Assembly: GCA_009760855.2 (NCBI GenBank)
Contig: WPIO01000036.1
Coordinates: 609,001 to 637,500 of the forward strand
Direction: 5' to 3'
Source of the DNA: Cristatella mucedo
Taxonomy: Eukaryota > Bryozoa > Phylactolaemata > Cristatellidae
Length of the DNA: 28,500 nucleotides
The notes under the pieces are model-generated. The model ran no database searches. It saw only the letters and a program-made list of their open reading frames with translations, and was not told the origin of the DNA. Positions 9,116 through 17,703 of the stretch are shown here, piece by piece (within the stretch, counting starts at the first letter, position 1; each line of letters starts with the position of its first letter). Position numbers and translations under genes: made by a program.

Positions 9116-9480
9116 AGAATGACACAGGAAGAACTAAATGACTTGGTACTTGATTTGGACTTACCCAAATAACAAAGCAGAGTTGCTATGATCAAGACCC
9201 CAACAACGGAATATTTTCAAAAATGTCAATTACTTTATTTCGAAAGTACCACCATTACTTGGAACCTTTCTTCAGGAAGGAAAGTAATCTGGTATTCCGT
9301 TTCGATATTAAGGGCCTCATGAATGCCTTACGAATCACTCATGACACACGAATGGAGACTATAAACTATACGAAACTGAGTCTTAATGCCAGAGGCGCAA
9401 TGAGTCTTTACGGCGCTCGGGGAGAAAACTACAGTTGGCGACACTTCCCTTTGACGAAAACTGCTACAAAAAAGTTCCGT
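9116..9480 (+). pseudogene. Decayed copy of an uncharacterised, repeat-associated metazoan protein
   Basis: The plus strand reads TQEELNDLVLDLDLPK up to a stop at about 9170. After a +1 shift it reads NKAELL, a stop, then SRPQQRNIF. A further frame (9223 onward) reads RKYHHYLEPFFRKE, NLVFRFDIKGLMNALRIT and MRMETINYTKLSLNARGAM-like text. From memory this resembles the N-terminal part of an uncharacterised protein family present in many copies in arthropod and cnidarian genomes, whose role I do not know. At least one frameshift and two stops make it a pseudogene. It lies back to back with the hAT remnant on the other strand. Confidence 0.5.
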
Positions 9481-9599
9481 AGAAGTGCAAAAAATCATGC
9501 TAGCAGGCATATCGAGTCGAGAAAGTTGATTAATTTTAGTACAGGTACAAGGTAGTCATCACAGCTAACTTCGGTGAATTTTTCTGGTCTCGAGTGTGG

Positions 9600-10250
9600 C
9601 ATACTGGACGTACTATCACAGTTTAAAAGACTCTTGGCTAAGGTCTGCTCGAAGTCTTGACAGCTCAATCTCAAGAGAGTGGAGGTCACTAGAAGCACAT
9701 ACAAATGTAATCTCTGAATCATGCAGTCTTTCCTGAACGTGGTTAACTGTCCATACGAGGCTGTACCAAAATGGCAACACAGCCGAAAAGAGTTTAAGTT
9801 CAAAATGCAATGTAGGAGACTGCCAGCTTCACTTCTTGTTTCAAGTTTTCTACTCGTGTCCTCACACAGTTGCTCCAAAAGAACTACAATGCTGTCCAGT
9901 ATATCATTGAATAGCTTTCACAGCCTCCACTGATTCACTTGTTTCGGCGTCACGTTTGACAGTGATCGCTACGACTTTCTTCACTTCTTCCCACCTCAGA
10001 GTTGATTTTGAAAAGAATAACCTATAGATACTAGGTATAACCTAGGTGCTCTCAATTGTTCCAAACAAGTGATGACAACATAATCTTGACTTGCAACATG
10101 AAGTCCTACCAGGTTAAAGCTGTGGTTATCGCAGTTTGATAAAATCCTTTCTCGCTTCTGGACAGTATTTCCTTACAGACAGACGTAAATGCTGAGTTGT
10201 CGTAGCGCTGCGACCTGCATTCTTACAAGGACGTTTTGTCAAAGTTTTTT
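9600..10250 (-). pseudogene. hAT-family transposase remnant (ZMYM-like), minus strand, frameshifted
   Basis: Read from 10250 downwards on the minus strand, fragments appear in the order of a hAT catalytic core: RYDNSAFTSVCKEIL; CDNHSFNLVGLHVAS (the C-x2-HSxNL motif after the second catalytic region); STLRWEEVKKVVAITVKRDA; EAVKAI; then FNDILDSIVVLLEQLCED and ETRSEAGSLLH; and finally FWYSLVWTVNHVQERLHD. At least three frame changes and several stops separate them. Transposases of this type cut and paste DNA and make 8-bp target duplications. The C-terminal dimerisation domain was not found, and ends and inverted repeats cannot be placed. The closest family type I can suggest is the ZMYM1-like group, from recall of motif order. 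Confidence 0.7.
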
Positions 10251-11847
10251 AAGGTGAAATCCCTCAATTTCTGACGCATCTTTAGCGAATATTTGAAGAA
10301 AGCACAGGAAAGACACGTTGATGATGACTGTTCGATTGGCAAATCAAAATCCGGCGTATCTGGCACATCTCTGCAGTCATATCATAGCGAGGCTTCTAGC
10401 CTCGCTTTGGCCTTCCAGCCGCTCCCACTTGCCTACTGCACTCTATCGTTTTCGGTCGTCGCATTGCTCAGGTGTCGAAGCAGTAGAATCTCGGCTGCGT
10501 TCGGAGGCTTAAAGGCTGACTTGACAGCTGATGAAGTGCACTCGTCCAACTACGAGTCGCTTTGGGAATAGCATTCCGAGATTACAAGCCTCCTCCACAG
10601 GAGTGCTGCCAGATGAAGCCAATCCGTAGAATCTTCTATAGCGTTCGCCCAGAGCGAAATGCTGGGATGACAGCGATTGCAGTCGTGTGCGTCACTCGCC
10701 CAGATGAGCGGGCAAGGAAGAATTGACAACGATCTGGAAGCCAATAGAACACTCGTCAGGTGAGCAGCGAGGCAAGTAGAGCCACTAGCCGAGAAGAGCA
10801 AACTGCAATAGATCCGGTGTAATCCGGCTGCCAACAGCACGCCGAAGGATGCTGGTAAAGAAGCCGCATCTTTCAGCTGGCGATTCGACCAGCATAGCAC
10901 GCCTCCGCCGGAAAGAACACTGCGAGCCGCCTAAAGCCGCCTGCCGGAAATGGGTTCGTCGGTCGGCCCAGTTCGCCTGCCGCGTCAGACCTGAACAGTC
11001 GCTGGAGCCGAAGGATGGATGGGAGACCCGGTAGCGACTGCACTCGGAAGCCACGACAAAACTTGGTCGCCGAAAGCCGTTAGCAGGCGGAGCGAGCAGT
11101 GGGCAGCAGCCTCCTTTTGACAGCTTTTGTAGCGGCTGTCCACCACCAGCGACGGCTCGAGCGTCAGGTTGAAAGCAGGGCAGCAGCAGCAGCAGCGCCA
11201 GTCGAACTCGAGTCTCTTGGGTCGTTGCGCAGCCACGCCTTCTGGCTGCGCTCGACCTTTCCGGCTGCCAGCAGGTCTGGATCGACTCGTGGTAAAAAGC
11301 AGGGCTGAAGCTCTGACGTAAGCTCTGACGTTAGTTCTGATCAAAGCTAGCGGTTGAGTTTGCCTCCTAAAACTGGCATCCAAGAGCTGCCTGCAGAAAC
11401 GAGAAAACAGGCCATGGGGTGAAGCTGGGCAAACGACTAGTTGCCGAAACTATGATCCCACCCAGCTGCACTGACGTCAGGGTTGCCCACCCAAGCGTCG
11501 CTTTTCAATCGGAGCTCTGGATTGATTGTCACTAAATGAGTGCAGCCACATGTAAAGAGAGTTTCTGCTCTACGAGGCACTAGCGTAATACCGGCAGCGT
11601 GGCGGTCCGTCGTATACTGCACACCCACGAACTCACGCACCCGAGCACCCACCCAGCATTCTTACCGAGCGAGCATGGCGGTGCCAGCAGCCATAGGCGA
11701 CTGCAGGGATTCGAAATACTGCCAAAAGCACCGACTGACTCGGCGGCAGACAGGTAAATCGCAGCACGGCTTGCGTTCGGAATGAGAATGAATCGACGCC
11801 TCGTGTTAATTCTGCACGAAATCTAGATGTCACGAAGTCACCTTTCA
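10251..11847. promoter_or_regulatory. CpG-rich region with CRE/ATF-like sites; possible promoter, no gene recognised
   Basis: From about 10580 to 11780 CpG is frequent compared with the flanks, and no reading frame shows a recognisable protein. It contains tandem TGACGTAA (11314-11321) and TGACGTTA (11326-11333), a perfect palindromic CRE TGACGTCA (11472-11479), a short (CAG)5 (about 11180-11195) and a 7-bp-arm hairpin GCGAGGC-TTCTA-GCCTCGC near 10387-10405. This could be the promoter and first non-coding exon of a gene whose body is elsewhere. Direction is unknown. Confidence 0.3.
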
Positions 11848-12055
11848 TTGTACGACTACATCGGCTCCACAATTAAGTCTGCCTACTTTCAGCTATATTT
11901 CATTGCTAAAATTCGGGCTTGTTTAGACAGGGATACCACATCTAATTGGTCCAAGCATTTGTGACATACTGTCTTGACCTCTGTAACTCAATTCGATCTA
12001 GTCTAGCGGTCTGTGTACTCAGGCGCTTACGACTGGTGCAAAACCATGCAACTAA
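11848..12055 (+). mobile_element. L2-type LINE internal RT fragment (plus)
   Basis: The plus strand reads STIKSAYFQLYFIAKIRACL then a frameshifted continuation up to GAYDWCKTMQL-like text, matching RT positions near 800-985 of the reference copy. It breaks off exactly where the minus-strand LINE tail at 12056 begins, so it was probably cut by that insertion or by a rearrangement. Confidence 0.8.
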
Positions 12056-12829
12056 TAACAATAACAATACATTTGATAAAGCACCCTCGGAGATCTCAAC
12101 CTCTTTCTAGGTGAGTTACCTTTGCTGCGAAAGAAACTCAATCGAATGCTGAGTGGTATAATACTTGCTAAGCATAAGAAATTACATGGCTATGGGTGAC
12201 ATGCACAGGGTCAGCATGCAAGTGTGGTTAGTGGCAGCATGCACAGTGTCAGCACGCATACGCACATGAATGACGAATCACAGGGACTCACTAAATGCTG
12301 TCCTAAATAGGTGTGTTTTTAAGTTCCTTTTAAATGTGGTCAGGTCTGGGGATGTTCTGACGCAGGTCGGGAGGGAGTTCCAGGCTTTGGGAGCATACGA
12401 ACTAAATGCACGGTCTCCAAAGGAGTTGAGGTTTGTGTGAGGTATTGGTAAACCGTGGTGTATCAGCTGCAAACGCATGATTGCACATGCCGGTAGGCCA
12501 ACAAGCAGTGAGTTACAGAAGTCAAGACGGGATGTCACAAATGCATGGACCAATTTAGACGTGGTATCCTTATCTAAACAAGCCCGATTTTTAGCAATGT
12601 TATTTAGCTGAAAGAGGGCAGACTTGATTGTGGAGCTGATGTGGTCATCTAACGAGAGGTCACGTTGGAACATGACACCCAGATTTCGAGCTGATTCAAC
12701 AGGCGATATGCTGGCAGAGCCAATTTTGAGCGTCAGCCTTTCCAATTTCTGAATCACACTGGGTTTGCCCATAACTAGTAAGTTAGTTTTATCATCATTT
12801 AGTTTTAGAAATTTGCTGCCATCCATGTG
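12056..12829 (-). mobile_element. L2-type LINE with internal deletion (minus)
   Basis: It begins (3' end) with AATAACAATAACAATACA and the hairpin. The minus frame 12826-12278 reads from KFLKLNDDKTNLLVMG through LVHAFVTSRLDFCNSLL to TAFSESL and its stop. About 70 residues between LQLI and LPIPHTNLNSFG are missing, and the frame is preserved across the junction (about 12450-12465). The 5' end lies at GCTGCCATCCATG (about 12826), directly next to the 3' tail of the next LINE. Confidence 0.88.
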
Positions 12830-12831
12830 AG

Positions 12832-13007
12832 GATAATAATAATATACTTGATAAAGTGCCCTCATAGAACTCAATCTCTTCCTAGGCGCTTTGCATTTCC
12901 TGCTAAGGGAAATGCAATTGAATAGTTAGTAATATAATGCTTGGTAAACAACATGAATAACATGGTTAGGGGTGACATGCACAGGGCCAGCATGCAAATG
13001 TGGTTAG
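12832..13007 (-). mobile_element. L2-type LINE, 3' half of a copy split by a CR1-like insertion
   Basis: It carries the ATAATAATAAT tail, hairpin (arms with GGCACT and AGCGCC) and 3' UTR up to GTGGTTAG. The sequence resumes at 13750 with GCAGCATGCACAGTGTCAGC, which is what follows in an uninterrupted copy. The two pieces are therefore one element. Confidence 0.85.
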
Positions 13008-13749
13008 CGAATGTAATGTATCTCCGTCTGTAACTCCACAAAGTCATAAAGACCATGTGGGTGGGTGTTACGCACGAGAGTTTTGTTAAAGTTAAAGTTG
13101 CTGAATCGGCATGTGGCGTTTATGCTAATGCATCGGACTTCGCATTAATCTAGCTGCTAATTGCATTTTGAACTTCAGCCAGCGGATGTATGTACCTCCG
13201 TCTGTGACTCCACAAAGCCATAAAGACCACGTAGGTGTTATGCAGGAGAGTTTTTTATAGCACACTCACAGCCTAAGCGGCTTTCGGTACGCATTAGGTA
13301 GCCAACAGACTTCGTCTCACGCAACAAAGAGAAAGTGGGAAACATAACAGAGTCAAGAGAGCAGTTGAGGTAGTGAGTAGCGTAGAAGTAGCAGCTCAGA
13401 ACCGCTGAAAAGGATGTGCCATAGTCGGCAGTTGGAGAGTAGTTGTCGTTGCGTAAGAATTGTGGAAGCGAGTTCCACAGTCTAGGACCTGCAAAGCTAA
13501 AGCTAAAGCTTCTGTCACCAACTTTCTTTAAGCGGAGGAATGGGACAGCTAATTTATTGTCCACACAGGACGTGAGGGCGCGAACAGGCTGAAACTGGTG
13601 TAGCAGTTCAGCTAGGTACGAAGGAGCCAAGCCGTGGCGGGCCTTGTGGGTCAGCGTAAGAAGTAGCCAGACCTGACCACGGAACTCACGTATAATATTC
13701 ATCTATTGTGGGCCAGCGTAAGAACTTTGCTGTATCCGTTGCTCAACCG
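13008..13749 (-). mobile_element. CR1-like LINE 3' end of a different family, nested inside the L2 copy
   Basis: The minus frame 13702-13238 reads KARHGLAPSYLAELLHQF, then LKKVGDRSFSFSFAGPRLWN and SLPQFLRN, the C-terminal region of a CR1/L2-clade RT but distinct from the main family. Downstream (lower coordinates) there are two copies of a roughly 65-bp segment (about 13021-13085 and 13189-13258), each with TCCACAAAG(T/C)CATAAAGACCA and each ending in a TACAT-type repeat. It splits the surrounding L2 copy at GTGGTTAG|TGGCAGC. No clear target duplication was seen. Confidence 0.8.
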
Positions 13750-14425
13750 TGCAGCATGCACAGTGTCAGCACGCATAAGCACATAAAGGACGAATCACAG
13801 GGACCCACTAAATGCTGTCCTAAATAGGTGTGTTTTTAAGTTCTTTTTAAATGTGGTCAGGTCAGGTGATGTTGTGACGCAAGCCGGGAGGGAGTTCCAG
13901 GCTTTGGGAGCATACGAACTAAATGCACGGTCTCTAAAGGAGTTGAGGTTTGTACGAGGTATTGGTAAACTGTTGGATTCCGAATATCATCAATACATGC
14001 AGCAAGTGAGTTGAGAGAATTCGAGGTGCTCGAAAGCTGGTAGGGATCAAAGCTACGGTACAACTGAGTGTCATCCGCATAGAAGTGAAAGCATAGATTG
14101 TGCATGGCAATCACATCAGGTAGAGGGAGAGTATAAACCGTGAAAAGAGCCGGACCTAGCACGGAGCCCTGAGGTACCCTATATTTCAGAGGTACCTCGG
14201 ATGATCTTTGTCCATTCACGTCAATACTCTGGAGTCTCCCACTGAGATAGGACCTGCCTGAACCATTGCAGAGCAGTGTCAGTGATGCCCAGGCGAAATG
14301 AAAGGCGCTCTAGAAGAACTTGGTGATCGATAGCATCAAAAGCTGCCGAAAGATCAAGCAAAACAAGCAGAGACACTCTACCCATGTCTGCATTCCTAAG
14401 GAGGTGGCCATAAATAATCTTGATG
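13750..14425 (-). mobile_element. L2-type LINE, 5' half of the split copy, with RT core deletion
   Basis: The minus strand from 14425 reads [17 protein letters not shown], then [24 protein letters not shown] and YADDTQLY. It then jumps at about 13980-13988 from LAACIDDIR directly to NPTVYQYLVQ. Relative to the reference this removes roughly 570 bases (about 600 to 1180) and leaves the C-terminal part in another frame. The junction shares TCCGA/TTCGGA microhomology. The remaining coding part continues to the normal stop region. Confidence 0.88.
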
Positions 14426-14640
14426 GGACCACGTCCCAATAAACGCACACACATCAACAGCGTATGTGTGTATTATTTTTTGGGTAGTCAATACACGTCT
14501 TCACATGCTTCGCAAAACTTTACCCACAGCAACCGCAGCTAGCAGCGGCTGATACTGCGATGATTATTTTTACCAGTGCATGTGTATGTATATGAATAGA
14601 TAAATACACACACGAATAAATAAGCAAATATAAGGATCAA

Positions 14641-14775
14641 ATATGATTCATTCGTATAGTGCCAGAATAGAGAATAATCTGTATTCGGCACTTTATGCAG
14701 GCGGCGGGGCTCAAGCCCACGACCTTGGTCGTGAAATGCGAGAACCTTACCCCGGTACCAAACCTGGCGGTTTTT
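14641..14775 (-). mobile_element. tRNA-derived SINE with LINE-like 3' hairpin (copy 2, minus)
   Basis: On the minus strand a degenerate A-box region (TGGTACCGGGGTAAGG) is followed by a B-box-like GGGCTTGAGCCCC (14718-14706). Next come AAAGTGCCGAATACAG, TTATTCTCTATTC and TGGCACTATA. The outer arms AGTGCC and GGCACT pair perfectly, as AGCGCC and GGCGCT do in the LINE. Confidence 0.7.
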
Positions 14776-15659
14776 TTTGTGCCGCTAAAGATGATGCGTA
14801 AATACTGCAACGAATTGCATACTAGCATCTATTGGTAGCATCTACTCGCCGGTCGTGCGAGCTCACCTAGGCCGTGAGAGGCGCTCTCGACGACTGCAGC
14901 TATTCAAAAGAAGTTGACACCTTCCGCCGAGGTGAGCGATCTTATGCAATGCTCGTCTGTAAACGCAGGCAGCTTTGAGTCCTAAAAGTCCTAAGCGCGA
15001 GTGAATCCAGTAGAGGCCTATCATCACTTTGCGGCCCCCGTTTTGGAGAATTCACGTCGACTAATAGTTTCTCGCTACGCTTTTGGGAAAATCTCCTCCA
15101 CGTGGTGGCAGTCGATGCTTGAGATTGCTGGCTGGAAATACAGATAGCAATGCTTCCAAAGTGCTCCGTTTGAGGTGTTGCCACCGCCGCCGGCTATCAT
15201 CGAGCGAAGATTACGTTTCTGTTGCGAAATGGTTTACTCTCGGTTCGTGCCACCGCGAGTATTAGAAACCACATTAATCGTAGTATTTAATTTCTTATTT
15301 TTCTGCAACGCTTTAGAAGCTGATGATTTGCTATGCAAGTCGGTCAAATTCAGCAGGCTGAATAGACCAAATGCTCCGTGCAGGCCATTGGATTGTTTCT
15401 CGAATATAGATAGGCAGTATTGATAGGGATCGTGTTAAATAATAATACTTATTGATCGTTTGTATAGCATCAGAGGAGAAATAAATTGCTATGCAGGTAT
15501 TTAACAAACCGCTGCTTAGAGAATCAATAATACAGGATTATTGACTTGCACGATATCATAATTAGACAAGAATAAAAAAGCACAAAAGTACCATGCATAA
15601 AATAGCGGGAAAAGCATGCAAAAAAGACACTTGGAGCTAATATTTAGTATTTAGCCTCT
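14776..15659. other. Unassigned stretch, partly GC-rich
   Basis: No recognised gene. 14840-15240 is relatively CpG-rich, and the small frames on both strands (14942-15184, 15083-15265, 15175-15423) have no known motif. From 15420 the sequence is AT-rich. Confidence 0.3.
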
Positions 15660-15715
15660 GGTCAGTAGCATTCACTGAATCGTGCGAATGCGAGCACGCA
15701 AAGCACGCGGGGACA
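15660..15715 (-). mobile_element. Fragment of second LINE family 3' UTR (minus)
   Basis: AGCATTCACTGAATCGTGC plus the following AGCACGCAAAGCACGC match 22488-22540 and, in reverse, the 3' UTR of the LINE at 25806-26450 (near 26190-26215). Short and diverged. Confidence 0.4.
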
Positions 15716-16074
15716 AAAAAGACAAGCTCACTGGAACTGACATTTTTTGTAACTGTTTAACACTAACAGAAAAACAGCTGTTTTTCTACTAAAATTAAAA
15801 AACAGGCAGTGGCTGTTTTCCAACAGTTTTGCTGTTTCTAACGGAAATTTTAAAATTAAAAGATACTAAAACTGGAGCTCCAACGTTCATTATGGATAAA
15901 AAAGGTAATGGATAAGAATTTTTAAAAATTTCTTTTGAATTTGTTTGAATTGTTATAACAATTCGATCAAAATAGCCAAGCACTAAAATTAAAGTGTAAT
16001 TTCGCAAACATTAAGTAAGATATCAATTAAATTGATCTTGAAGCATCCACAATATGGCTGTGTTTTCAGCTATG

Positions 16075-16257
16075 TCTCTAGTTTGTGAATACGCCGCAAA
16101 GCGAAAGAATCCAATTGCAGAAGAGCTAGACGTTCAGTGTGGACCAGGCAATAAAATCATCAAATGCTCTGGAAAATTCACGACAACGTTGAAGAATCGT
16201 CTAAAAACACTGGAAACATGGAGCTGATTTTGATAAAAGTGCTGGAAGATGTCTTAT
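16075..16257 (+). pseudogene. hAT transposase, N-terminal BED-type zinc-finger region
   Basis: The plus strand reads CEYAAKRKNPIAEELDV, then KIIKCSGKFTTTLKNRLKTL before a stop. The K-C-x3-FTTTLKNRLK spacing resembles a BED finger of a hAT transposase, with expected ligand residues partly lost. It is cut by the LINE 3' UTR copy at 16258. Confidence 0.45.
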
Positions 16258-16475
16258 GCATGCTGAAATTGTGCATGCTGCCACTAAAAGTTTTTTAATG
16301 CTGACCCTGTGCATGTCACCCGTAACTATTTTATTCTTGTTGTTTATTGAGTATGCTACCACTAACCAGTCGATCATGCTTCCTTTGCAGCAAATTTAAA
16401 GTGCCTGGAAAGAGACTGAGCTCTCCGAGGGCGCTATATCAAAGGTATTATTGTTATTATTATTATTCTTATTAA
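16258..16475 (+). mobile_element. L2-type LINE, 3' UTR-only insertion (plus)
   Basis: About 215 bases of 3' UTR (GTGCATGCTGCCACTAA block), the hairpin AAAGTGCC...GGCGCTATATCAA and a (TTATTA)n tail. It is inserted in the hAT element between the BED finger and the next transposase segment. Confidence 0.88.
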
Positions 16476-16479
16476 TACA

Positions 16480-16697
16480 TCCAAAAAAGAGTCAGGGAAC
16501 AATAAGAGAAAAGATGATTGCTGATATCCTGGGGCGAAACAGTCTAGCGGAGATTGTTACCGAGCTAGCTAATAGCAGAATATTGATTAGAGCTATCGCG
16601 AGAAACAAGTGAATACGGCAATAAATCTCACGGGATGGATTACAACTTCCGGCAAACAAAAGTGATGTGATGAAGCCGGTGCATAATGACTACGAAG
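16480..16697 (+). pseudogene. hAT transposase, region after the BED finger
   Basis: One frame reads EKMIADILGRNSLAEIVTEL then ANSRILIRAIARNK to a stop. Another continues LPANKSDVMKPVHNDYEEKP. The L-P-x4-x-VMK-x-V pattern is typical of the segment that precedes the catalytic core in hAT transposases. It is interrupted at 16698 by the SINE. Confidence 0.45.
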
Positions 16698-16885
16698 AAA
16701 AGCCGTGATGGCTCACTAGGTAAGGCGGTTGCTTTTCACAACCTCGGTGCTGAGGTCGTTGGTTCGAATCTTGCGGAGGACGATCCTTTATCGCCACTGC
16801 AAACGGCGTTGATAGCCGTAAAGGCTCTTCTGTCACTGTACACAAGAAGCTGCTAAATCAGCTATCATTAAAGAAAGAGAAACTT
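16698..16885 (+). mobile_element. Second type of tRNA-derived SINE (plus)
   Basis: GCCGTGATGGCTCACTAGG carries an A-box-like core, and GGTTCGAATCT (about 16760-16771) is a good pol III B box. The head keeps tRNA-like length, but no intact cloverleaf was confirmed. The body runs to AATCAGCTATCATTAAAGAAAG. Its head differs from the SINE at 5953/14641/20597/21753. Ten bases after its apparent end an L2 3' tail begins, so the tail may belong to it. Confidence 0.6.
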
Positions 16886-16895
16886 GTTAAGACGC

Positions 16896-17029
16896 TTGTT
16901 TATCAAGCATGATTTTACTCACCATTCAATTGCATTTCCCTTTGCAGCAAATGCGAAGCGCCTAGAGAGAGATTAAGTTCTCTGAGGGTGCTTTATCAAG
17001 TGCATCATTATTATTATTATTATTATTAA
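16896..17029 (+). mobile_element. L2-type LINE 3' end, or LINE-derived tail of the adjacent SINE
   Basis: From TTTATCAAGCATGATTTTAC the sequence follows the last 130 bases of the reference LINE through the hairpin (AGCGCC, AGAGATTAAGTTCTCT, GGTGCTTTATCAA) to a (TTA)n run at 17007-17029. This could be an independent short insertion or the 3' part of the SINE starting at 16698. Confidence 0.8.
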
Positions 17030-17084
17030 ACGAAATGATTGCCAACGTCAAGGAAAAACTTGAGAGAAGAGCAACGTTTTGCTG

Positions 17085-17693
17085 CAAACGTTTGCTGCAA
17101 AGGAAGCACGATCGAATGGTCAGTGGTAGCATGCTCTATGAACAATCAGATTAACATGGTTTGGGGTGATATGCACAGGGTCAGCATGCAAGTATGGTCA
17201 GTGGCAGCATGCACAGTGTCAGCACGAATAAGCCTTTAAAAGTAAAATCGCAAAGACCCACTACATACTGTCATAAATAGGTGCGCTTTTTTATTTCTTA
17301 TTTAATGTGGTCATGTCAGGGGATGTCTTGACGGAAGTTGGGAGTGATTTCCAGGCTTTGGGAGCATACGAACTAAATGCACACAAAAGGATTTGAGGTT
17401 TGTATGAGTTATAGGTAAAAAGTTCGTTCCGAAAAGTGGGTGCTACGATGCTGAGCCTGGTGGAGGAGTAGGTCTGATAGGTAGGCTAGAGCCAAAGAAT
17501 AAAAGGACCTAAAATGGAGTGAAAAAACCTTAAAATCAATGAGTTGCTTGACTGGGAGCCAGTGCAGGTTGGCGAGAAGTGGTGTGATGTGACAACTGTA
17601 ACACTCACAACAGACAAGCCTAGCTGCAGAGTTTTGCACCAGCTGTAGGTGCCTGATTGTACAGGCCGATAGACCAGCAAGCAGTGAATCACA
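17085..17693 (-). mobile_element. L2-type LINE, minus copy tail-to-tail with the preceding one
   Basis: On the minus strand it covers NSAARLVCCECYSCHITPLL, HWLPVKQLIDFKVFSL and the degraded C-terminus, then 3' UTR to about 17085. The hairpin region 17030-17085 is unrecognisable, and the (ATT)n at 17007-17029 is shared with the plus-strand tail. The 5' truncation at 17693 abuts hAT coding sequence. Confidence 0.85.
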
Positions 17694-17703
17694 GTTCTGA
17701 TTA

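Noticed and set aside
10293-11383. Several frames of 60-132 codons on both strands in the CpG-rich region
   Set aside because: Mutually overlapping with no recognisable protein; better explained by GC content.
16698-16775. Functional tRNA gene
   Set aside because: Good A and B boxes, but I could not confirm an intact cloverleaf, and the sequence continues into a SINE-like body.
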